Shown here piece by piece: positions 33,201 through 46,000 of a DNA stretch of 64,000 bases (position 1 is the stretch's first letter; the number at the start of each line of letters is the position of its first letter). This DNA is from Haberlea rhodopensis. Lineage: Eukaryota; Streptophyta; Magnoliopsida; Lamiales; Gesneriaceae. The notes under the pieces are model-generated. The model ran no database searches and was not told the origin of the DNA. It was given only the letters and a program-made list of their open reading frames with translations. The translations under genes and the position numbers were made by a program. The stretch is taken from the NCBI GenBank assembly GCA_907163345.1, contig CAJQUN010000526.1:248001-312000 (forward strand). Reading direction: 5' to 3'.

Positions 33201-34064
33201 ATTTTGATTTGTTTATCTCAAGCTACAAAACATCATAATATAAACACATACATAACATTTTAAAAAAAAATATAATGTTTTCACAAGCTTTACAAAATCA
33301 TCCAAGGTTCCTTACAAATTTTTCTATTGTGGCCATGTTTATTACGATGGCTATAATACAACTGTCTAATATTTTCACTTGCTGTTGTTGGTCTTCAAAT
33401 TGTACTATCTTTCTCAGCTTTGAATGCTTGCTCCTTCAACAGATGAAGTCAAGAAACACAATCCATGGTTCTTTAGGAGATTCTGAGGCTATAACACCAT
33501 TAAAAACTTAAAGCCAAAAATCAAGCCATCATGATATAATATCCATGCGGGAAAATTGATTTGATCATATTAGCTGACTACAAGCCAATATTATCACAAA
33601 AGCTCAATGTACAAGTTGATTATTTTTCAAGAAAAACCACGATCTAAGGAAAAAAATGCAGAAAGAATAATCTGAGAACTAAAATTCAAGTTTAAAATCA
33701 AAATATGAATATGTCATTCTTCTCTAGGGTTAACTTAATTCCAATCCATACACTCGCAAAGAACTTGATTGTTTCCCAATTGTTTTATAACATATATAAT
33801 ATTACTTACTATAGCACATTGGATGCATGGATACTGACGCGACGATATAGACACGACACGATACAGACACGTCGAGAATGATTTTCAAAATTTTCAGGAT
33901 ACAACACGACTGTGATACGCCTGTATATTTTATATATATTATACGTATATTATATTACAAAAAAATTAAAATCCACATTTTTAAACCTATGTAAAAAAAA
34001 CAAAAATATTTTTACCAAATTCAAGTAGCGTAAACAAATACATGTCACGTGATCACGCATACTA
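33201..34064. other. Unassigned AT-rich region
   Basis: No gene seen; the frame 33275-33511 has no recognisable domain. The 'gacacgacacgatac' words at 33840-33880 recur at about 43330 across the Tekay insertion, suggesting an older element split by it. Confidence 0.45.
34060..34064. repeat. Target site duplication TACTA, left copy
   Basis: TACTA precedes the LTR at 34065 and follows the other LTR at 43026-43030. Confidence 0.85.
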
Positions 34065-34494
34065 TGTAGGGTCTTCCTACCTTAACAGAGTTTTAATAAC
34101 ATAAAATGTACTAAACATGCATTAAGGACATCTTAGAGTTTCGGTTGTAACGTGAGCTATCAGGATTACAGGCCAAAAAAAAAAAACTTCAAAACTTAAC
34201 AGTTACATTCCCTTAACTGAATGCTAATATTTAGATTTATACTACTCCTAGAGTAGATACTAATCATAACGTCCTTCCTATCCATCCTTGTGCTCCTTTA
34301 GCTCACTGTCTCAACCCGACCCTTAGCCCTTTAGTCCAAAAGCGTACCTACAGGGACAACACATCATGAGCATAAACATCCTTACTTAACATCATACAAA
34401 GAAAACATAACAGTAAATGCATGAATCTTAGTTAAATAAACTTGCTGGTTATTCGTTAACTTCTTTTTGTTGTCCCTGATTCACATTCATGCAT

Positions 34495-34725
34495 ATGGGC
34501 ATCATACCCTATCGTATGTAATCTTACCATATGGGCATCTTACCCAATCATAAACATCGTATGGCATCTTACCATATCATAAACATCGTATGGCATCTTA
34601 CCATATGTGCATCTTATCCCATCATAAATATCGTATGTCATCTTACCATATCATAAACATCGTATGACATCTTACCATATGGACATCTTACCCAGTCATA
34701 AACATTGTATGGCATCTTACCATAT
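34495..34725. repeat. ~35-bp tandem repeats in the Tekay LTR
   Basis: Repeated 'atcgtatggcatcttaccat' and 'gggcatcttaccc' words. The same block occurs in the 5' LTR at about 41370-41600, with a different arrangement of units. Confidence 0.7.
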
Positions 34726-35022
34726 CATAACATCATATCATTATACAAATATCATATACACATCATCATTTCATCGTAAATACTCATGCGATAAATGCAT
34801 AGTCATAGTATAGAGGTGCGTTTTACCGTCCGATGCTCGTACGTCTCTTACGTACCTTTTCAAAAGGAGGAGGAGTCAACAGACTTTATCTCCTTGATTG
34901 TGCTGGTACCTTGGATGGTTCTACATAACCACAATATACCATATTAGATACCATATCATGAATCATTGTCAAAATTCTTCAAAATAATTCAATAAAAAAA
35001 CTTGCCAAGGTTCTGCCTCTCT

Positions 35023-35239
35023 CGATCGATCGGCACCCAAGTCTCAATCGATCGAGAAAACATCATAAACAGTGCCAACTTTCTGCCTCGCTCGATCGAT
35101 CGAAATATTTCTACCGATCGATCGAGGAGCTTCACCGATCGATCGGAAATTCCTTCGATCGATCGGCCCCTGAATTTCAAACCATGCTTTAAATCTTCTG
35201 CCTCGCTCGATCGATCGGGACCAAAATCTCGATCGATCG
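35023..35239. promoter_or_regulatory. Paired CGATCGATCG palindrome array in Tekay 3' LTR
   Basis: Eight sites start at 35023, 35045, 35093, 35115, 35136, 35156, 35208 and 35230 (spacings 22, 48, 22, 21, 20, 52, 22). Seven are perfect decamers and one reads CAATCGATCG. TTCTGCC precedes three of the pairs by a few bases. The 5' LTR carries the same array from 41901. It lies about 0.9-1.1 kb into the LTR in element orientation. Confidence 0.6.
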
Positions 35240-36195
35240 AGCACTCTGAAAAATCGGGACTTCCCCAGATTTTCGAGTACCCATCTTCCAGGCAAGAAAT
35301 CTACGTCATAACACATCAAACTTTCTCAAACAAATATGCTAGGGACTTCATAAAACTTCCATGTAGGCACTTAAATCAAAGGTTTTAAAAAACCTAAGCT
35401 AGCATGCATCATAACATCTTCATGAACTTCAATACTCATCCAACTTCAAGGAAAAACAGAGTATGCAAGTCTTGCCCAGATTTTCGGGCACATCTTTTCC
35501 TAACAAGAAATCTAATACATAAAACATGTAACATGTTCGAACACACATGCTATGGGCTACAAAATACTTCCATGCAAGTACTCACACCAAGGTTTCGACC
35601 AAACCTAAACTTAGCATGCATGAAAACATCACCACAAAACCCAAACTCAAACAAAAACCCAGAAAAACAGAGTACCCATCCTTACCCCTCTTTTTGCTCC
35701 TCTTTTTACAAGATCTTTGAACACTCCTACCAAGCTTCTCCTTGCCTAAATGCTGCTTCTCTGGGATGAAAATGGAGAGGAGAGAAGGAGGAGAAGGAAG
35801 GTGGGAGGAGGGTTGGTTGAAAATGATGATTGAAGAGGGTGTGTAGGGGCATGGGTTGCCAAGTGGGGTAGTGGGTGGTGGCCGATATTATGGGGGTGGG
35901 GTGGTGTAGTTGGGGTGTCATGTGGTGTTTAATTGTGTCCCGGTATTTAGCATGATGTATTAAAATATCCTCACTCGATATTTTATAACTTTACTTAATT
36001 AATACATCCTTAAAACACCAAATGCCCCCTAAATCATATCATCATAACATAAACATAACCCCCAAATTAAATGCACTACATCCCCTTAAAACACATCATA
36101 AATCGTCATGATAACACATAAGCATATAGACATTTCGGGGGTATTACATTACTCCCCTACTTATAAGATTTCGTCCTCGAAATCCACATGCATCA

Positions 36196-36930
36196 CTATG
36201 TCGAAACTAAACATAAAAACATACCAGAGAATAGTTCCGAATAGTGCTGCACCATATGCCGTTCCGTCTCCCACGTAGCCTCCTCGACACCCCTTCGATC
36301 CCACTGAACTTTGACCATCGGTATAATCTTGCTTCGTAATCTACGATCCTCTCGATCCAGAATTCTGATTGGTCGTTCTACGTAGGACACATCTGAATCC
36401 AACTGCACTTCAGTAGGCTGTAATACATGAGACGGGTCTGGCTCATACTTCCGTAACATAGAGACGTGAAAAACATCATGTATGCCAGATAAGGGTGGCG
36501 GTAGAGCCAAACGGTAGGCCAAAGTACCGATACGCTGCAAAACTTCATATGGCCCAACATACCTCGGGGATAACTTCCCCGCATACCAAAACGAACCACA
36601 CCCCTGAAGGGCGAGATCTTTAAGAAGACCCTTGTCTCCTAACTGAAATTCTAGCGGTCGTCCCCGCTTATTGGCATAGGCTGCTTGCCTATCCTGGGCC
36701 GCTTTCATCTTTTGGCGTATCAACTTAATCTTGTCTTCCATATCCCTGATCATATACGGTCCTCCGACCGCTTTACTAGTCAAGTCCTCCCAATACAGTG
36801 GTGACCTACGTCGTCGTCCGTACAGAGCTTCAAAAGGAGCCATTTGAATGCTCGCCTGATAACTGTTATTATAGGAGAACTCCACCAGTGCCACTGAATC
36901 CTGCCTCCGCAGTATCAAAATCCAAAACAC
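36196..36930 (-). pseudogene. Tekay integrase C-terminus and chromodomain-like tail
   Basis: A 244-residue open frame that continues pol after a frameshift near 36900. It begins close to VEFSYNNSYQASIQMAPFEA and passes DRQAAYANKRGRPLEFQLGD. It then reads through about 20 residues in a wrong frame (36600-36640, KGLLKDLALQ instead of the VFLKISPFRGV still visible in the next frame) before returning to KLSPRYVGPYEVLQRIGTLA. The end has HDVFHVSMLRKYEPDPSH, IPMVKVQWDRRGV and EATWETERHMVQHYSELF, the chromodomain-like region of Tekay elements thought to guide insertion into heterochromatin. Confidence 0.85.
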
Positions 36931-38647
36931 ATGCCCTCAACATGTCCTCGAGCGTCTGAATGGTACGCTCCGTCTGGCCGTCTGTCTGAGGGTGATAGGT
37001 TGTACTCAGTCTCACCTCTGTGCCCAAAGCTGCCTGGAGACCCTCCCAAAAATGTGAAGTAAACCTTGGATCTCTATCAGACACAATCGAGACTGGAATG
37101 CCATGTAACTTCACCACATCCCGTATATACATCTGAGCCATCTTCAAGTATGTAAAGGAAATACAATAAGGGATGAAATGAGCCACCTTTGTCAGCCTAT
37201 CTACGATCACCCAGATCGCATCAAATCCTGAGGCCGTCCTTGGTAAGTGGGTCACAAAGTCCATAGATATGTACTCCCATTTCCACTTTGGTACCTCTAA
37301 GCTCTTCAGCTCGCCACCAGGCCTCTGTCTCTCTGCCTTTACCTGCTGGCAGATCAAACATCTTTTAACAAAAGTTATAACATCACGCTTCATGCGTCTC
37401 CACCAGAACTGACTGCATAGGTCCTTATACATTTTTCTTCCTCCTGGGTGGATACTGAACCGACTACTGTGAGCTCGCTCCAATATTCCTCTACTCAACT
37501 CTGGTGTATCTGGGACTACCCATCGGTTGCCCAGTCTCAACGAATCATCCTCAGCCACTCTGAACTTGGATGCCTGACCCTGAAGTACCAATGATGTCCA
37601 CCTCTGAACCTCATCATCTGACCTCTGGGCCTTCCTGATCGTCTCAAATATGTCTGGCTCTGCCAATAAGGTCGAAACTCGCACATGCGACGTGTCCACA
37701 TCGAAATCATAGCCCAGATGGCAGTAAGAAGTCATCAAAGACGACAAACACGTAGCATCCTCAGCAGTACTCTTCACCTTCCGACTTAAGGAGTCTGCTA
37801 TCAAGTTCGCTTTACCAGGATGGTACTCAATCTCACAGTCATAGTCCTTGAGTAAATCCATCCACCTTCTTTGCCGCATATTCAACTCTGCTTGAATGAA
37901 TAAGAACTTCAGGCTCTTATGGTCCGTATATATAGTGAAAGACGTACCATACAAGTAATGCCTCCAAATCTTCAAGGCAAAAATGATGGCCGCCAGTTCC
38001 AAATCATGCAATGGGTACCTAGCCTCATGTGGCTTCAACTGCCTCGATGCATAAGCTACCACATGCTTATCTTGCATCAATACGCAGCCCAAACCCTGCA
38101 GTGACGCATCCGTATACAAAGCGAACCTCTTATTCTCAGACGGAATTACTAACACAGGCGCTGTAGTCAAACGATGCTTCAGCTCTTGGAAGCTTTCCTC
38201 ACAAGCTTCGGACCAATAGAACGGGACTCCCTTCTGAGTCAGCTGCGTCAACGGCTTAGCGATCTTAGAAAATCCCTCGACGAAACGTCGGTAATAACCC
38301 GCTAAACCAAGGAAGCTCCGTATCTTGGGCACAGAAGTGGGTGCAGCCCACTCCATCACAGCTTCAATCTTCCTGGGATCCACAGATATCCCGCTGCTAG
38401 ATATAACATGACCCAAGAACACTACACTGCTCAACCAGAACTCGCACTTGCTAAGCTTTTCATATAACTGATGATCCCTGAGGATCTGGAGTACTGTCCG
38501 CAAGTGCTCCACGTGCTCTTCCTCAGTCCGGGAGTAGATGAGTATATCGTCAATGAAAACTATGAAAAATCGATCCAAATATGGTTGGAATACCCTGTTC
38601 ATCAAACTCATGAAGACAGCTGGGGCATTTGTCACCCCAAAAGGCAT
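36869..38647 (-). pseudogene. Tekay pol: RT C-terminal part, RNase H, integrase
   Basis: A 592-residue open frame starting at MPFGVTNAPAVF (RT). The RT catalytic FIDD is at about residue 33 (VFIDDILIYSRT). RNase H follows (LYTDASLQGLGCVL near residue 175; TDHKSLKFL near 245). The integrase zinc finger (H near 385, CLICQQVKAE near 432) and catalytic core follow, with WVIVDRLTKVAHFIPY, SIVSDRDPRF and TTYHPQTDGQTERTIQTL (D, D, E). It ends in an out-of-frame tail (DFDTAEAGFSGTGG); the true continuation is in the frame at 36196-36930. Confidence 0.9.
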
Positions 38648-39681
38648 GACCAGAATTCATAGTGCCCATACCTAGTCCTGAATGCTGTCTTCTGAACATC
38701 ATCTTCCCTTACCCGAATCTGATGATACCCTGACCTTAGATCGATCTTACTGCAGAGCCTCGTACCCTGCAACTTGTCAAACAAATCATCGATCCTCGGA
38801 AGTGGATACTTATTCTTCACGGTGGCTTTGTTCAGTTGTCTGTAATCGATGCACAGACGCATCGAACCATCTTTCTTCTTAACAAATAAAACTGGTGCAC
38901 CCCAGGGCGATACGCTAGGGCATATATAGCCCTTATCAAGGAGCTCTTGCAACTGAATCTTTAACTCCCTTAGCTCCGATGGTGCCATCCTAAATGGGGC
39001 ACAAGAAATGGCTGACGTCCCCGGTAGTAACTCAATCCCAAACTCGACCTCTCTCGTCGGTGGGAATCCGGGAATCTCTTTCGGAAAGACATCAGGAAAC
39101 TCCGCCACTACGGGCACATCCTCAACCTTTAATTCTTCCATCTTTTCAGTAACATCAACGGCATAGATGAGATATCCTGTATGGCCTCGTTCCAACAACT
39201 GCGCCATCTTGACAGCAGATATCAACGGGATCTTAGAACGAGAACCATCCCCAAAGAATGTCAACTGGACTCCCATATCAGATCTGAATCGGAGAGTCCT
39301 CTGCCTGCAGTTCACAACTGCCTGATACATGTTCAGAACATCAATGCCTACAATGCAGTCAAAGTCTGACATTCCCAAAACAATCAAATCTGACATTAGC
39401 TCGTTATCCTCAAAATAAATGAGGCCATCATAGACAGTCTGATCAGTAATCAAACTTCTTCCAGCGGGGGTCGAGACTATAAGAGGCGTGGGCGACGGAG
39501 AAGTGCATATGTGGTGCCTTTCCACAAAACTTGCCGACACAAAAGAGTGTGACGCACCTGTGTCGATCAATATAAAAGCAGGGTGCGTAAATAAAAGACA
39601 CGTACCCGCTATAACCTCCTCCGGAGCCGATGTAGCCTGCTCCCTCGTCAAAGCATAAACTTGCCCCTGAGGTGGCCCCAT
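38632..39681 (-). pseudogene. Tekay pol: protease and RT N-terminal part
   Basis: A 349-residue open frame. The aspartic protease has the active site LIDTGASHSFVSASF near residue 38. The RT starts at about residue 190, with DVFPKEIPGFPP, PFRMAPSELRELKIQL, WGAPVLFVKKKDGSMRLCID and YRQLNKATVKNKYPLPRIDD. The frame is lost after RYGHYEF (about 38657): one base is missing, so LVMPFG becomes WSCLLG. Restoring function would require at least this change, so the element cannot make an intact pol. Confidence 0.9.
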
Positions 39682-40722
39682 GGGCTGACCTCCATACTTC
39701 CTCGGTGCAAAAGGTGGTCTGTGTTGTGCTGCTCTTTCCGCAGGTCTCCCCGCAGAGTTCTGTTGTCTTCCCCTGTTGGGACACTGTCGAGCAAAGTGGC
39801 CTTTGTCGCCACAAACATAACATCATACACAGTCTTTTGCCAAATGTGGTTGCCCACAAAGAGTGCACTGGACCATCCCAAATCTGTCTCCCTGAGACTG
39901 CCCTCTTCCAGATGGGGCATCGTTCCTACGGCTTCCTTTCCATCGATTCTCGGGCTTCTTACCACTGAATCTCGACGCTAAAGTGTTCCCCCTAGGCTTA
40001 AACTGATCACCCCTGGGCTTCAAATTGTCAGAAGTAGATTTCTGAGGGGGTGCTGGAGGTGGTACGGTATCAGGGTATGCACCAACTCCCAGTTCAGCTA
40101 GCTCAGCCCGTAAAAGGTCGTCATCAAAACAAGCAGGGCCATAAGTGATCACCCTGTCATACAGTTCAGGCCTCAAGCCCTTCATGAAGTTCCTCATATG
40201 TGCTTGAGTACTTGCGGCGATGTGGGGTACATATCTGAGCAGAGAACATTAATGAAGAGCATAATCCGACACATGCATGTTACCTTGCTTAAGATTAGTA
40301 AATTCATCCTCTTTAGCCTGTCGTGCAGCCGTTGAAAAGTAGCGGGTCAGAAAGCGAGTTCTGAACAGCTTCGAAGTTATTTCCTGACCCTGAGCCTCTT
40401 GCTCTATCACCGTGGTCTTCCACCACATCAGTGCCTTCTTGGCCAATTGGAACTCTGCTAGCCTTATCCAGGCTGTCTTAGCACAAGGGGCTGCCACAAA
40501 TATTTGCTCGATCCTCTCTAACCACTCCTCAGCCTGTTCCCCTGTCTCAGTTCCCTCGAACATTGGGGGTCGGTATGTCAGGAACTGAGCCAAACTTATC
40601 TCCACGGGTAGTAACTGTTGATCAGAAGGTTCCTCGCCCAAGGCTGGCGGTGGTAGGGGATTGGTACGCCCAGCACTTGCATTCACACTCACCGCGTCTC
40701 CTATGTCAATATTTGCTGCCAT
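39682..40722 (-). pseudogene. Tekay gag with two premature stops
   Basis: Gag starts at MAANIDIG (40722; a nearby upstream ATG at 40734 is in the same frame). The gag domain includes TYRPPMFEGTETGEQAEEWL and the ALMWWKTTV stretch. The first stop, TAA at about 40246-40248 after SDYALH, and the second, TGA at about 39820-39822 after CGQPHLAKDCV, are both single-base changes that fit C-to-T transitions. Between and after the stops the frame stays open: MRNFMKGLRPELYDRV, then a Pro/Arg-rich linker, and zinc knuckle CYVCGDKGHFARQC. It joins the protease frame without a shift. Confidence 0.88.
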
Positions 40723-40912
40723 ACTGCAAGACAAGGGTTAACAACAATACCCAAAAGCAGTTCATATAATACATCGTTAGAGAAACAAAACATGTTAGTA
40801 TAACATTATGTACTTCATATGCAATACATGCACAACACATGTTAAAAAAGAAGCACCTAGCCAACTTATTGCTAAGGCTACCCTTCACTCATTCCCGGGT
40901 TATCTAACCACT

Positions 40913-40924
40913 GCTCTGATACCA
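40913..40924 (-). other. Primer binding site, initiator tRNA-Met type
   Basis: The minus strand reads TGGTATCAGAGC, four bases inside the 5' LTR end at 40929. Confidence 0.9.
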
Positions 40925-40928
40925 CTAA

Positions 40929-43025
40929 TGTAGGGTCTTCCTACCTTAACGACAGAGTTTTAATAACATAAAATGTACTAAACATTCATTGAGGACATCT
41001 TAGAGTTCCGGTTGTTACGTGAGCTATCAGGATTACAGGCCAAAAAATAAAAAATAAATAAAACTTCAAAACTTAACAGTTACATTCCCTTAACTGAATG
41101 CTAATATTTAGATTTATACTACTCCTAGAGTAGATACTAATCATAACGTCCTTCCTATCCATCCTTGTGCTCCTTTAGCTCACTGTCTCAACCCGACCCT
41201 TAGCCCTTCAGTCCATAAGCGTACCTACAGGGACAACACATCATGAGCATAAACATCCTTACTTAACATCATACAAAGAAAACATAACAGTAAATGCATG
41301 AAATCTTAGTTAAATAAACTTGCTGGTTATTCGTTAACTTCCTTTTGTTGTCCCTGATTCACATTCATGCATATGGGCATCTTACCCTATCGTATGGCAT
41401 CTTACCATATGGGCATCTTACCCAATCATAAACATCGTATGTCATCTTACCATATCATAAACATCGTATGGCATCTTACCATATGGGCATCTTACCCCAT
41501 CATAAACATCGTATGTCATCTTACCATATCATAAACATCGTATGGCATCTTACCATATGGGCATCTTACCCAGTCATAAACATCGTATGGCATCTTACAT
41601 ATCATAACATCGTATCATTATACAAATATCATATACACATCATCATTTCATCGTAAATACTCATGCGATAAATGCATAGTCATAGTATAGAGGTGCGTTT
41701 TACCGTCTGATGCACGTACGTCTCTTACGTACCTTTTCAAAAGGAGGAGGAGTCAACAGACTTTATCTCCTTGATTGTGCTGGTACCTGGGATGGTTCTA
41801 CATAACCACAATATACCATATTAGATACCATACCATGAATCATTGTCAAAATTCTTCAAAATAATTCAATAAAAAAAAATTGCCAAGGTTCTGCCTCTCT
41901 CGATCGATCGGCATCCAAGTCTCGATCGATCGAGAAAACATGATAAACAGTGCCAACTTTCTGCCTCGCTCGATCGATCGAAATATTTCTACCAATCGAT
42001 CGAGGAGCTTCACCGATTGATCGGAAATTCCTTCGGTCGATCGGCCCCTGAATTTCAAACCATGCTTTAAATCTTCTGCCTCGCTCGATCGATCGGGACC
42101 AAAATCTCGATCGATCGAGCTCTCTGAAAAATCAGGACTTCCCCAAATTTTCTAGTACCCATCTTCAAGGCAAGAAATCTACGTCATAACACATCAAACT
42201 TTCTCAAACAAATATGCTAGGGACTTCATAAAACTTCCATGTAGGCACTTAAATCAAAGGTTTTAAAAAACCTAAGCTAGCATGCATCATAACATCTTCA
42301 TGAACTTCAATACTCATCCAACTTCAAGGAAAAACAGAGTATGCAAGTCTTGCCCAGATTTTCGGGCACATCTTTTCCTAACAAGAAATCTAATACATAA
42401 AACATGTAACATGTTCGAACACACATGCTATGGGCTACAAAATACTTCCATGCAAGTACTCACACCAAGGTTTCAACCAAACCTAAACTTAGCATGCATG
42501 AAAACATCACCACAAAACCCAAACTCAAACAAAAACCCAGAAAAACAGAGTACCCATCCTTACCCCTCTTTTTGCTCCTCTTTTTGCAAGATCTTTGAAC
42601 ACTCCTACCAAGCTTCTCCTTGCCTAAATGCTGCTTCTCTGGGACGAAAATGGAGAGGAGAGAAGGAGGAGAAGGAAGGTGGGAGGAGGGTTGGTTGAAA
42701 ATGATGATTGAAGAGGGGGTGTAGGGGCATGGGTTGCCAAGTGGGGTAGTGGGTGGTGGCCGATATTATGGGGGTGGGGTGGTGTAGTTGGGGTGTCATG
42801 TGGTGTTTAATTGTGTCCCGGTATTTAGCACGATGTATTAAAATATCCTCACTCGATATTTTATAACTTTACTTAATTAATACATCCCTTAAAACACCCA
42901 ACATGCCCCCTAAATCATATCATCATAACATAAACATAACCCCCAAATTAAATGCACTACATCCCCTTAAAACACATCATAAATCGTCATGATAACACAT
43001 AAGCATACAGACATTGGGTATTACA
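40929..43025 (-). repeat. 5' LTR of the full-length Tekay element
   Basis: 2097 bp, TGTAGGGTCTTCC to TGGGTATTACA on the plus strand, followed by TACTA (43026-43030). The palindrome array begins at 41901 and 41923 (22 bp apart) and runs to about 42119; some sites differ from the 3' LTR (for example CCAATCGATCG and CGATTGATCG). Confidence 0.92.
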
Positions 43026-43030
43026 TACTA

Positions 43031-46000
43031 ACACCAGCATATTACTTCAATAACATAGTTTAACAATCACGTTCAAATAAGATAACACCAAAAATATATT
43101 CTTACCAAACAAGAAGCATATAAATAAATATATGTCACTAAAATCATCATAGTATAACTCATACTAGCACCAGATGTATATTATTTCAATTAATATAAAG
43201 TTTAACAAACACGTCTAATTTTCATTATAATAAAAAATATTTCAAATTATACATTTAATCCCCAAAAGTGTCATTTTTTGTGTCGGACACGCCCCTCGCA
43301 AGCATGAGTGTCCATTTTTATTTTTAAATTAAGGACACAACACGATACGCATCCTAGAGGTGTTGATATCTTAGAAATATATGACACTTCACCAAGTGAT
43401 TTTCAGGAATGTATGTGCATCATTTACTAGCACAGATGCATCTACATAATAAATTTTTTTTAAACTAAATATTATAAAAATTATCAATGAACAACTATAT
43501 CTCAAGATCAATTCAATGGATTAGCAGGTCTAATAATCGAAAGTAATTATTGCTAAACTAGAATACAAAAGTTAAAGAAGTAATTTTGCATCAAAAAATG
43601 TAAGAACTAAGTTTTTAGTTTAACATTAACTTGTTTTTTTTCAATAAATGCCTCATTTTATAACTTGTTTAAGCCCTCCAAAAAGTTTGAGCCATCCCTA
43701 CAAAGTAAAACATGTGTTCCGTCGCAGTGTGTAATATTTTTCTTGGGAAAATTCAATGTTTACAGTGATTTTTTTCCAGTTTTTATGATTTTTTGGATGT
43801 AAATTAACTCCCTAACAATTCTAATTGTGTTTTATTATATATCTTAGGTCAAATAGTTTACACATATTCTTTCAATTTTACACATTCCGTTTTGAAAATA
43901 TATTCGAATTTTATTTTCTGTATTTTCATCCTATGTAATTTGTTTAATAAGAAGATACTTGAATTAAAATATTAAAAAAATTATCTTTAGTGTGGCTTTT
44001 TTATTTTTTTTCAGGTTTTTCTAGCTAATATGCGTAAATCAGCGTGCTAGTCATCTTTCTTTCTTTTTTAGGGGGGCTAATCATTTTTTATGTACCAAGA
44101 GGAACTCGAACTCGAGTCTGCCCAAAGTGAATATGAGATATTATCCATCCCAACAAGGCCAAAGAGCTCAACATGTTAGTGATCTTAGTTTTATGCATCC
44201 GCTACATCAAAGAAGGAACATTTTATTGTGGAAAAGTAGTGACATTATGATCTTAAAATGGCCACTTTAAAATTGAGTGGCATTAATTTTTATTTTAAAT
44301 TTTTAAGGGAAAAAACTAGAGTTGAGTTTAGAAGTGATCAAACGTGACTTCAATATGAACGTGAATATTGATCTGATGAAAATAACAGAGATCGATAGAA
44401 TCGGTATCACGACGTTTCAATCGGTATCACGATGTTTCAAGCTCACCTCACATACTTCTCTACTCTAGCTCCTTTTTAAAGATGAAATGCGGTCCTTAGC
44501 AAATATATTTTTTGGTAATTTCTGGGACGATCACATAATGTTGTGTTCAGATGGATGAATTGATTTATTAATTTTGATGGAAAGATTTGACTTAACAAAT
44601 AGTTTAAACTTAAATTTTCAATGAAACTATCTTGGACATCTATCACTATTACTAATAAAATATTTAAGTTGGTGAGAGCGAATTTGAAATCGTTTAGAAC
44701 TAAATTTATCCAAACAAATCAAATTTACCGTAACCTAAATTCAGACTTAGCCCGAGTTAGTTGAAAATTGATCCTGTTTGGGACATGGTTTGAACACTTT
44801 ACAATTATACAAAACACGTCTTTAAGCTATATATTATACTTAAACGCAAGTGACACCATAAATTGCATGCTATCTTTGTACTCAGTCTCATTCTCATGTT
44901 TAAAGAGCTCTGGAAATATTGAATCATAATGTACAAAAAAAAAACTCTGTTAGTAAGCTGTTACTTGGAAAGCAATGGACATGGGCTTAAAAAACTTGCA
45001 TACCATCAAGTAATTGTGGAAGAATTTGTCTGATCTCGTCAAAATCTGAACGTTAAAATGCAAGCTAATGATTAGCAATCATTAAAGTGGTATAGATCGA
45101 GACAAAGAAAATGCCCAACACGCTGTTGAAATATGTATAGAAGATGAGGAAATGTTTCCTCAACGTGATGTGATCCCCTTATAAACCTGAAAATGATAAA
45201 CAAGGAAATGAGGCATGAATCGAAACACACTCTCACTATTAATCATTTGGAAAAATGGTAGTACAATCAAGAGGATATTACAGGAGGAGAACTATATCGC
45301 ACCGACACAGACGGTGTAACACTGAACATAAGATAAAAAATAGAGAATTCTATACGAAAAGAGATACAGGACCTCACTGGTGGATCTACATTGTGGGTCA
45401 CCTGGGCTGTAGCCCGGGTCAAATAATTTTTTTTTTTTACCTATGTAGAAAAATATAAACTCAGTCCTTCAGCCCTGTCAAAAAAAATAAACTCGCCCTT
45501 TCATGTAGTGTCCTCGTATGGAAGCCATGGAAGAGATAAAAAGTTATAGAGATAGGAAATGAAATTTGTTGGAGAGAGAAGGTGATTGGAGTTTGTGAGA
45601 GTTTTTGAAAAAAAAAGGTTTTAATATTATTGAAAAAAGGATCAGCAGGGCTCGATTTCCAACTTTTGGGATTTACTAAAATCTCTCTTTCTTTTGCTCC
45701 ATTATTGTACGAAGATATCATGATTTATTAATATTATAGTGGTAATTAATTATGTTATGTGGTTTTTTCTTAATTTTTTTTTTTGATTTTTTCATATAAA
45801 AATAACGGTGTTCTATTTAATTTTTCTTGCATATTTATTTATTATTGGTACGTAGTTCCCATAATCGTGGGTGGGAAGACAAGAGCACGCTCCTTAAACA
45901 ATAGTATAATATATTAATAATGGCAGATTCCAGACTAGCTCCTTATGTATGTTCACGTCGTCCCATTTTTTGCTTCAAAACCTTTAAAGGTCCCACTGTA

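Larger units (their letters stand above)
34065..36148 (-). repeat. 3' LTR of the full-length Tekay element
   Basis: 2084 bp; on the plus strand TGTAGGGTCTTCC to GGGGGTATTACA. The polypurine tract (36149-36163, minus AAGTAGGGGAGTAA) adjoins it. It contains short tandem 'catatgggcatcttaccc' repeats (34495-34720) and the palindrome array at 35023-35239. Confidence 0.92.
34065..43025 (-). mobile_element. Full-length Tekay/Del Ty3-gypsy chromovirus, inactivated
   Basis: An 8961-bp minus-strand LTR retrotransposon with TACTA duplications, LTRs at 40929-43025 (5') and 34065-36148 (3'), an initiator-Met primer site, gag, protease, RT, RNase H, integrase and a chromodomain-like tail. Gag has two premature stops, pol has at least two frameshifts, and there is a compensated double frameshift in the integrase C-terminal region. 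The LTRs differ at visible substitutions and small indels (for example 'cttaacagag' versus 'cttaacgacagag'), so the insertion is not very recent. It is the best template for naming the other Tekay pieces at 2715-5267, 23174-26463 and 52857-54924. Confidence 0.92.

Noticed and set aside
35404..35769. Frames conserved in both Tekay LTRs (also at 42282-42698)
   Set aside because: Their presence in both LTRs is explained by LTR identity; the translation has no domain and the frames change length between copies.
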